A DNA stretch of 64,000 bases from Sialis fuliginosa (Eukaryota; Arthropoda; Insecta; Megaloptera; Sialidae): contig OY540809.1 in assembly GCA_961205875.1 (NCBI GenBank), positions 27,602,267 through 27,666,266 on the forward strand. The letters are read 5' to 3'. Below are positions 57,082 through 64,000 of the stretch, one piece after another. Numbering within the stretch: the first letter of the stretch is position 1; every line of letters begins with the position of its first letter. Made by a program: the position numbers and the translations under genes. The notes under the pieces are model-generated. The model had not been told where the DNA came from. It did no database searches and worked only from the letters and a program-made list of their open reading frames with translations.

Positions 57082-57621
57082 GGGGAAAGACGGGCAAAGT
57101 GGCCACTCTAAGGTTTGATGCATTTTTTTGACACCTTTTTAATCAGCAATATTATAAAAAATATACCAAAAGCAACTATAATTATTTAAGTTTATAATGC
57201 TACTATATTTTTTTGAAATTTTTTACTTTTAAAATGTTTAAAAAAAACTGCAAAGTGGCCAATTTACCCGCCTAGGTTGGGTAAATTGGCCAAACCCTGA
57301 ACCGCTGCAATAGCAAATGGCATCTTGTCCGTTCTTACAGCTTCTATAGCATTTCGTATCGCATCCACATTCCATGACTGTTGAGTAGATTTTCAAACAT
57401 ATTTTCTAACCTAACAATAAAAAATGATTAAAATGGCGATAAAACACAAAAATGAGTTTTGAAACAAAAAACGTATAAATTTCCGCTTCAAAGTTACAGA
57501 AAACACTGATAACACCCGTTGTGACCTGTTTTCCCTGCTCCCGCGCGGTTACAGCTATATTCAGCGAAGAAAACTTAAATGGCTACTTTGCCCGCACTGG
57601 CCACTTTGTCCGTCTTTCCTC
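57082..57621. mobile_element. pogo-like MITE, 540 bp
   Basis: The left end GGGGAAAGACGGGCAAAGTG and right end CACTTTGTCCGTCTTTCCTC are inverted and flanked by TA (57080-57081, 57622-57623). Inside, GTGGCCAATTTACCCG (57257) mirrors CGGGTAAATTGGCCA-type sequence ending at 57292, and GGCTACTTTGCCCGCACTGG repeats the end motif. It retains a piece of the transposase DNA-binding domain (separate entry). Confidence 0.8.
57290..57377 (-). pseudogene. pogo-type transposase, helix-turn-helix fragment
   Basis: The minus strand reads SWNVDAIRNAIEAVRTDKMP then FAIAAVQGL. The pattern 'W....l..Ai.av..g.ms...AA' is the first half of the pipsqueak/CENP-B-like helix-turn-helix that begins pogo-family transposases, normally followed by '..gVPr.TL'. 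Here the frame runs straight into end-type sequence (NLPNLGG, stop) instead of VPRSTL. The fragment is about 28 codons with no stop. The rest of the protein (CENP-B domain and DDE core) is missing. The call fits the TA target and end sequence. Confidence 0.6.
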
Positions 57622-57623
57622 TA

Positions 57624-57957
57624 GGTATACTTTTAATTATTTCAATTAGTGAATATTCACTATGAATTAGTAATTTATCACTAATTCAGTTTTAAAGAGT
57701 AATAAATTAAACAAATCTATTCAGAAATTTCAATCCAAGCATTATGTATAATACAACTTAGGATTTGAAACTGAGAAATTATAATTATAAGCGCATGTAC
57801 TAATATGAAAGTCTACATATAGCAATATAACAGTGACAAAGCTGTCGTATACATAATAATTACAGATTATCGACATGAAGTTAGGTACAACAATTAACCA
57901 CTTCAATTCGAGCACTAACAGATACACTTAACACATTTATCATATTTAGTCAGCAAA
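57624..57957. other. no gene seen
   Basis: AT-rich. TAATTTATCACTAATTCAGT near 57669 repeats words found left of the pogo MITE. Nothing else. Confidence 0.35.
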
Positions 57958-57960
57958 TTG

Positions 57961-58152
57961 ATGCATTCAGTATATAGTAATAGGAAAACCTCGCGTTTGA
58001 GTTTGCAGGAATTTTACAATTGCGCCGGTTTGTGTGTGTTAATCGCACTGATTGCGACCGGCTTACTGCGTTCGTCATACAAAGTCGAAATTAAACGCGG
58101 AGGTGGTACACGCGCGCGAGCTGAGTACGTATTTATGAAACAACTCGGTTGA
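57961..58152 (+). CDS. candidate small ORF, 63 aa, one predicted membrane segment
   Basis: An ATG at 57961 opens a 63-codon frame in a CpG-rich island that is unlike its flanks: about 16 CpG, including CGCGCGCG near 58113. The N-terminus is basic and Ser-rich (residues 1-15). Residues 21-36 are hydrophobic (CAGLCVLIALIATGLL) and could span a membrane. Then comes a basic stretch with KVEIKRGGGTRARA. I recognise no family. The initiator-like TCAGTATA lies just inside the ORF start (57967-57974), identical to the one at 46931, so this may instead be a CpG-rich promoter and 5' UTR whose open frame is incidental. GAGTACGT near 58118 could be a weak splice donor, which would make the frame a first coding exon. 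No TATA box, no poly(A) signal in a convincing place. Judged possible, not established. Confidence 0.25.
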   Translation: MHSVYSNRKTSRLSLQEFYNCAGLCVLIALIATGLLRSSYKVEIKRGGGTRARAEYVFMKQLG

Positions 58153-58411
58153 ATCGTTTTGTTTTAATTGTTTTTAGGCCTCGCTGATCATTACTTGGTT
58201 ATTGCTGTGGTAGTAGATATTGAATACATTTTGTGTTTTTGAAATTATTGTTATTCGGATAAACATGATAATGTTATTGATCCAATAATTAAATACAATA
58301 ATTGAGCGTGAGAAAAACACAATTGTATTTGGATTTTAGATTTTTTATTTTGATTTGTAATTTCATATTAAAAAATATGATCATTATTTATTTTATCTAT
58401 TTGATTTTGTT

Positions 58412-59018
58412 TTGCTTCTTCGCCATATCAAAGATACGAGAAGCTTTGTGATCGTTTAAAAAAAAATATGTTCTCCGATTTTTAAATTTTAACTTGATCT
58501 TTCCGTTTCAGGTCAAAACAAACACTTTTTTTGTTTCGTGTCTGTCTGTTTGTGTATGTGTCAGTCCCCTGAAACCTTGTCACACGCATGGCTTGAGGAC
58601 GGTCCCATTTCAATATCGTGTGTAAATGGGATGGTTGACATCCAAAAATATTTATTTTTAGATATTTCCTATAATATAGGGCACCACAACACAATGTTAG
58701 TTGTAAAATATTCCCTTACAAACTCAATTTCATTTAATTTTTTTTTTAAATGGCTATTTACTTTGATATATTAAATGTAATTTTGACGTTTGTATAGCAG
58801 AAAAATTCTATTTGATTGAAACTGTCAAAAAATTAAAAATAATCATTACTAAGAAAAATTTCGAAATAATATTTTTTAATAATTTTGTATTAAAATTAAA
58901 TAGTTAACTAATGACAGACAGTTTATCTAAATAATTTATCAGTGTTTATTAAAATTGTTTAATAATTATAATTAACAAGATCTGGTGAATTTAGCACGAG
59001 GAAGCACTATGCATTTAC
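58412..59018 (+). repeat. dispersed repeat family A, diverged copy
   Basis: Head TGCTTCTTCGCCATATCAAA (58412), ACTTGATCTTTCCGTTTCAG, GTCTGTCTGTTTGTGTATGT, a shortened middle with one AATGTAATTTTGACGTTT unit, and the tail GCACGAGGAAGCACTATGCA (about 58996). The ACTGAACCGAT module is deleted. Confidence 0.7.
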
Positions 59019-59159
59019 TTATTTCTAACTGGTTTTCAGTTATGACATTCAATTTTTTATTAAACATATTTAGCTATTTTTGATTGAACGATTTGTCCCA
59101 TATTTCGAACATCATTTCTGGATTTCTTTCAAACACCAAGTTATTATTTTTTCTATATA

Positions 59160-60030
59160 CAGTGGAATCTCGCCAAATGAGCATAATTCGTTCCAGAATT
59201 TTACTCGTAACGCGAAACACTCGTTAAACGAAACTGACTGATGTAGCAATGATATAACGAATAACAAGATATGCTACCTTTAGAGCTGAACGCGGGCCGT
59301 GAATTTTTCGTGTCACGTCGGGTCACAGCCGTGACCCGCGTGTGCGTGAGCGATTTTCAAATCTTGAATCGTGAGCGTGCGTGATCGTGAGTCAAATTAA
59401 AACAACCGTGCGTGACCGTGCGTGAATACATTTTTCTCGTGCGTGAGTCTGTGAGTATATTTTGAAAATAATTTTTTTTATACACTTATTTGATTTTTTT
59501 ATATCTGAACTAATAATGCATAAATATATAAATAATAATGTTTCAAAACGAATTTTGACATTAAAAAATACAGTATAAAAAATAAATGTCATTTTAAGAA
59601 GCACTTTCACATGGTCAGTATTGCTAATTCTATCAGAACACCAAAAAAGATTTAAAAATGCATTGTAGCTTTATTTTCCTATTGTTTTCATTGCTATTAC
59701 TTGTACTAGAATGTAGTTTAGAAAGAAATAATATGAATATAAAATATACACAACATATTGCACGTAAAAAACATTAATTTTCATCATTTCAAAATTTAAT
59801 TTACAACAATTACATTCGTGAGGGTGCGTGATCGTGAATACGTTTTTTTTGTTACCGTGAGTGAGCAAAATTACTCACGCGCCCAACTCTATGTACCATG
59901 AACACAATCCAGAACTTTCCTTCTTTTCGTTACTTGCTATACGAAACGTCGCTCATGTCATTTTTTACAATTTGTTTTGCTTGTTATGCGAATTACTAGT
60001 TATCGAGGGCAACTATTATCTCATTGACAT
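59160..60030. mobile_element. possible pogo/Tigger-type element, split by a hAT-like MITE
   Basis: CAGTGGAATCTCGCCAAATG at 59160 has the 'CAGTGGAACCTCG' form common to pogo-type ends and is followed by TTCGTTCCAGAATT and several CGTAACGCGAAAC-like boxes. Similar words resume after the inserted MITE (TACGAAACGTCGC, GTTATCGAGGGC up to about 60030). The right end is eroded, so the limit is a guess. Confidence 0.4.
59281..59891. mobile_element. hAT-like MITE with CGTGAG-rich ends, 611 bp
   Basis: The left end TAGAGCTGAACGCGGGCCGT and right end CACGCGCCCAACTCTA are inverted. The flanks GCTACCTT and TGTACCAT agree at 5 of 8 positions, compatible with an old 8-bp duplication. Both ends are packed with CGTGAGCGTGCGTGATCGTG-like words in opposite orientations. 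A second copy is split at 35236-37012. The 72-codon frame inside (59392-59610) is not shared with that copy. Confidence 0.65.
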
Positions 60031-60976
60031 TTTTGTGCCGGTTTGTAAACTCAATAGTCTTTGTATAAGTACTTATACTTACAAATATATTTTTTTTAAT
60101 TTAAGTTCTTGGATAATAGAATTACACCTATTTTTAAATAACATCATTAAATCGAGAACGAATCTTTCTTCTTGTAAAAAAAAATGTTTTAACTAAAATT
60201 AATAGATACTTATTGTAATTTTTTTTTCACAAAAATTGTAATTTACTTTTACTTTACTTTAATATGTCTCATTCTCTCATTGTCAATAACTAATTTTATG
60301 TTTATATTTTGTATTAATGAATATATAACGAACATAAAGAGGTATGTTTCCATGAAAGAAAATTTTAAACACATTTTCAATGCTTTCAAAATTTTCAGGA
60401 ATCAATTATGTACGAAAATAAAGGAATTCTTAAATTATATTAAAAATATTTCAAGAAAGAACTAGAACACAATATTATTATTATAATAATAATAATAAAC
60501 AAAAGGTTCAAACTATTAAAAAGTAACAAAAAATTAGACTGGTTGTAATAATTACAAATTCAAATAACGTAAAATATTAAGCACTCGTCGCGTTAAATTT
60601 TAAATAAGCAACAACAGTATATTTGATTTAATTACACCAAAGTAAGAATTAATACCAAGCTCTCTGTTTTTAATATTTCCGATGAGTTTGTATTATTTGT
60701 GTGAGCTGGAAATAATTGTAATTCAATTACCAATAACGGCGAAAGTTCCGATTCGAACTTCTACCGGAAACAAGTCGTACATGGATTCAACATGATTATA
60801 TTGATCTGAAATTAATATAACCATGTCACTCGAACCGATCTGAGTGTTGAAAAGAGACAACAGGATCGTATTAAATGATAAATATTGTAGAAGAGGTTTA
60901 AATTAACTTTATAATATTTTTTTAAACAATTTTATTGTTATTTGTTAACGAGTCAAAAATTTAAATTTTAATATAA
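60031..60976. other. no gene recognised
   Basis: AT-rich to 60650. 60690-60860 is more complex (ATAACGGCGAAAGTTCCGAT, CTACCGGAAACAAGTCGTAC, CACTCGAACCGATCTGAGTG) without an open frame. Could be conserved non-coding DNA, but this is untested. Confidence 0.35.
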
Positions 60977-61017
60977 CGTCTTATATAGAAAAATTTTGAT
61001 TTTTTCTATATAAGACG
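60977..61017. repeat. perfect 17-bp hairpin
   Basis: CGTCTTATATAGAAAAA and TTTTTCTATATAAGACG are separated by a 7-nt loop. No matching element ends around it. It might be a minimal hairpin or the centre of an eroded palindrome. Confidence 0.8.
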
Positions 61018-61420
61018 GAAAGGCAATCACATTTAAAATTATTTGATACATTAAGTCAGTAAACACATCTTTATTTATGTTTTAGAAAGGTTTTTTATTT
61101 ACTTATTAAACATTTGTCGTAAAAATATACACACAAATAAATAAATAAAGAATATACATATATCTCACCTCATGTTTGTTCTATATTTATCTACAAATGG
61201 ATACACAGATAAAAAAATAGGTAGTTAATTAAATAACAATACATTTTTCGATAATTATTATTATTATCACTCATTATAAACCGTAAAATTGCAAGTATAT
61301 TATATAGATATATATTTTACGTAGATGTTATTATTTGCTTAAATTTTAATAATGATTAAACTTTATAATTGGGTAAGTGCCAATGTAATTCGAGACCATG
61401 TAATGACCCATCTATGTACC
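61018..61420. other. AT-rich stretch, nothing recognised
   Basis: No gene or repeat arms. It precedes a promoter-like stretch. Confidence 0.4.
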
Positions 61421-61485
61421 TATAAAAAGTTTAAAATCCAGTCCTGAACACTAGACAGAGTGGGGGCACAATTTAATGTTCAGTT
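61421..61485 (+). promoter_or_regulatory. candidate TATA-type promoter
   Basis: TATAAAAAG at 61421-61429 is followed by CAGTCCTGAA (61439) and by the initiator-like TTCAGTTG at 61479-61486. The TATA to TTCAGT distance (about 60 bp) is longer than the usual 30, while CCAGTC is too close, so neither pairing is ideal. Downstream DNA to 61640 is less A/T-biased, as in an insect 5' exon. Confidence 0.25.
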
Positions 61486-61536
61486 GTTTTCGTGGAAAGT
61501 GTGCTTTGCATTACACAGTGTTTATTTTGTGTTCTA

Positions 61537-61662
61537 ATGTTCTCGCGATCGACTGAATACAGCGATAAATATTTTCAACTTTTCCTCACTTGCTTTTTAG
61601 TATTCTGTCTGTACTTAGCGAGGAAATGCTGCGTGAAATATTTTATCGATGATATAATTTAA
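61537..61662 (+). CDS. candidate small ORF, 41 aa, one predicted membrane segment
   Basis: ATG at 61537 to TAA at 61660-61662. The short N-terminus is polar and charged (MFSRSTEYSDKY). Residues 13-28 are hydrophobic (FQLFLTCFLVFCLYLA), then RKCCVK and an acidic tail with DD. That is the build of a small single-pass membrane peptide with a paired cysteine just behind the membrane. I recognise no family. The ATG context is weak (C at -3). It sits about 115 bp downstream of the TATA-like box at 61421, in DNA of higher complexity than its surroundings. A chance frame in a 5' UTR exon is an equally good explanation, as a frame of this length is expected often in 64 kb. Confidence 0.2.
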   Translation: MFSRSTEYSDKYFQLFLTCFLVFCLYLARKCCVKYFIDDII

Positions 61663-63352
61663 AATGCTATCATTTATTGTTTGTGTTCTTATAAGGAGCA
61701 ACCGATTTCTTGTTTCTTTATTTTTATTTTTACATTTAAGAAACTAATACAGCCAGCCATTTTAATCAATTCATCTTATTAACGAAATGTCGATTTTGAT
61801 ATTTTAAACATGCATTGACTGAAAATGGTCTTCAACAAACCAGCATGTATTAGGAAAATAGCATGGCTTGGCCATAAAATGCACACCCCTTAGACTTTTG
61901 AAACAATCGTTTTTTGAAGAATTTTTAAAAAATAGTATTTTTCTTATCTACTATTATAAATGACATAACCTCACTTTCAACTAGTATATTTTCTTAAAAT
62001 AATTTGTCATGGAAGAATAAATAAATACAGAACCTGAAAAACATATTCCACAAATAATAAATAATACATTTTAATTTATCATAATGCGTTAATCCTACAA
62101 TTATTTCTTTTCGGAATTAACATTTTTCAACAAACACAATTCAACATTTTTAAAAAACATACCATACCAACAATGAAACGTATGAAATTCAGAACACAGA
62201 AATATCCAGATGTATATGTATTACCGTTGTATTTTTCATAGCAAAACGTATCAAACAATAAGTGATAATAACATAATTTAATACAATACAAAATTTAAAT
62301 GTACATTTATTTAATTAAATAAACATGTCAGTTTACGCGACGGTCGCGCTTATATTTTTTCAAACCTTTCCGAAGCACTATACATATATATTTGCCAAAA
62401 AAGTTACCGTTAAAATACGTAAAAATATTTAAATAAACTGCAAATTTCCATTTTAGTTATCCGATTTGGCTGAGTTTTAATAGGGTTCTATTCTGCAAAT
62501 AGATGAAGCGAATTTAAAAGATTTGATGTTAATTTATTACGTATTGCGAGCTGCAGTTTGTTGCCGTTCGTTGTATAAAAATGGGTATAAAACGACAAAT
62601 TGAACTTTGTTTATATTTTTATGACAGAAAATCAAAACCAATTGATATTAAATTAAATAAATATGAAGACTGTAATGTTCTCATTCAGAAAATGTAATCA
62701 TGTAAGGGAGTTACTGAAAAATTTAATATATAATGCTTATTTTATCAATTTTTATACAAAAAAAATAATAAGACGAGAGTAATACTACACTTCAAAGCTT
62801 GCTTTGGGTGTGCTAATATAACATACGAAAAAAAATAGTACACATGTCAAAGAACGAAACAGAAAAAGGAGTTCTAAATGTGAATCTATATGTATATGTA
62901 TAACAATAAATATTTATAAAAAAAAGATATTTTTCGTTTCTTTTTTCACAGTGGTGTAATAAAATAAAATAAAGTTTTCAATTTACAGAATGTCTATACG
63001 TTTACTCAGAGGTATAGTCACTTTTACGAGATAGCTATTGTTTTTTATGTCGTCTCATATAGAGAAATCACTAATGTAGCTTTTAGGGTAACTAAAAGGA
63101 AGGCGAACCTTATTCTCTGTGAAACCACTTTCGTACTACGTCATATAAGTTTATACTTATTACTCAGACAATTTCATTACAAACTGTTCTAATAGAAAAT
63201 ATGCATACACGTACAATGTACAGCCAATAATTTAGTATATATGTATGTTGATTTATACATGTTCCTTATTTTTTTATATTAAAATAAAAATATTGATCTC
63301 TGATAAATTTTTTTTTTAAATTAATTAATAATCAAATACCTTATATTTTAAT
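61663..63352. other. AT-rich stretch, nothing recognised
   Basis: No ORF, RNA gene or repeat arms. If a gene starts at 61.4 kb this would be its first intron. Confidence 0.4.
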
Positions 63353-63665
63353 TACTAGCTGTGACTTCGTTCGTGTTGAATTTAGATTAGTGAAAACAAC
63401 ATTATGAAGTTATGTTAGGTAAATAATAATGATAGATAATACAGATTTCTGTATGATAGTTGATAAAACAGATGTCTATGCCAAAAAAAGTATAATTTTT
63501 GCGTGTACAAATGTCACACACCTATTATTTTAATCTAATATTTTTTAGGGATACAAATAGCCTATGTACTTCCTCAGGATGTAACCTATCACCATGCCAG
63601 ATTTCATTAAGATCGGTTTAGTGATTTAGCCGTGAAAAGGTAACAAACAGACAGAGAGAGACAGA
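63353..63665 (-). repeat. RTE-type repeat, 3' end, reverse orientation
   Basis: ACTAGCTGTGACTTCGTTCG at the start (the tail in reverse), GTACTTCCTCAGGATGTAAC, TTTCATTAAGATCGGTTTAG, GATTTAGCCGTGAAAAGGTA, then AACAGACAGAGAGAGACAGA. About 310 bp, non-coding. Confidence 0.65.
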
Positions 63666-64000
63666 CGATAGTATTGATTTTTAGCATATTGTCATACAAT
63701 ATTTCAAAAAGGTATTTCTTTAAAATCAGAAAATTTATTATAATATAAGTGAAAGTCTTTTGAAAAATGCCGACGTGAAATAATATAATAAGACATTATA
63801 TTACACCTTAGTATATATATACCGAATCATTAGTTTTATGGAAAACGCGACACAATTTTCCAGACTGGGGTAATAAATTTTCACATAAAATAACACTTAA
63901 AGGTACGAATATATCAGCCTAGTTTATTATATAAGACTTTATTATAATTGCGATATTAATATGTGAAGTAGGCAGTCGTTATCATTCTGTGAGTTATTAT
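63666..64000. other. AT-rich stretch, nothing recognised
   Basis: No gene or repeat identified up to the window edge. Confidence 0.4.

Noticed and set aside
57958..57960. Start of the 58-kb ORF at TTG 57958
   Set aside because: An ATG follows immediately at 57961; eukaryotic initiation at TTG is not expected.
59861..60196. 111-codon plus-strand ORF
   Set aside because: Begins inside the right end of the hAT-like MITE and runs across its border into unrelated sequence, so it cannot be an old gene.

Overview
This is 64 kb of AT-rich (roughly three quarters A+T by eye) insect nuclear DNA. I see no convincing conventional protein-coding gene, tRNA or rRNA. It reads as an intergenic or intronic stretch built largely of transposable-element debris. 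Three things point to an insect, probably a moth or butterfly: hAT, piggyBac, mariner/Tc1 and pogo remnants; repeats of the 'GGTTTCCGTA ... CACGCACTTGGCCG' and 'ACCGATCTTGATGAAATTTGG ... GACGAAGTCGC' types, which I know from lepidopteran genomes; and a short TTAGG run. The order assignment is an inference.

Layout. 1-3 kb: a Harbinger-like MITE, a palindromic element, and an internally deleted piggyBac with fused transposase ends. 3.5-5.2 kb: a long palindrome with hammerhead-like motifs, split by a mariner-derived foldback element. 6-8 kb: a fragment of an ~800-bp repeat called family A here, then another foldback. 9.8-11 kb: a foldback inside a broken repeat. 12.5-14.3 kb: a hAT derivative (8-bp target duplication) carrying an inner palindrome. 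15-18.3 kb: RTE-like 3' ends and a TIR element. 20.6-26.3 kb: family A, a 470-bp repeat, and two back-to-back TIR elements. 29-31.5 kb: second copy of the 470-bp repeat, a piggyBac MITE and a foldback. 32.7-34.5 kb: family A with a 425-bp tandem duplication. 35.2-37.0 kb: a three-level nest, Harbinger-like MITE in mariner in hAT-like MITE. 38.3-44.8 kb: repeats with tandem units, two long palindromes, full-length family A and a hammerhead-like motif. 46.8-47.1 kb: a CpG-rich island that could be a promoter or first exon. 49.5-54.3 kb: a hammerhead-like hairpin, then a large inverted repeat whose loop holds the second hAT copy. 54.5-60 kb: inverted repeat pair, a pogo MITE keeping part of its DNA-binding domain, family A, and a hAT-like MITE inside a pogo-like element. 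58.0 and 61.5 kb: two short ORFs with a predicted membrane segment in CpG-rich or promoter-like context, the only candidates for host genes.

The recurrent theme is long-armed palindromic (foldback) elements: nine or more in 64 kb, several nested so that the order of insertion can be read. The most unusual signals are hammerhead-ribozyme-like cores at three independent loci, and two hAT copies that carry the same inner palindrome at the same site, so the composite probably moved as a unit. All homology calls were made by eye; none was checked against a database.
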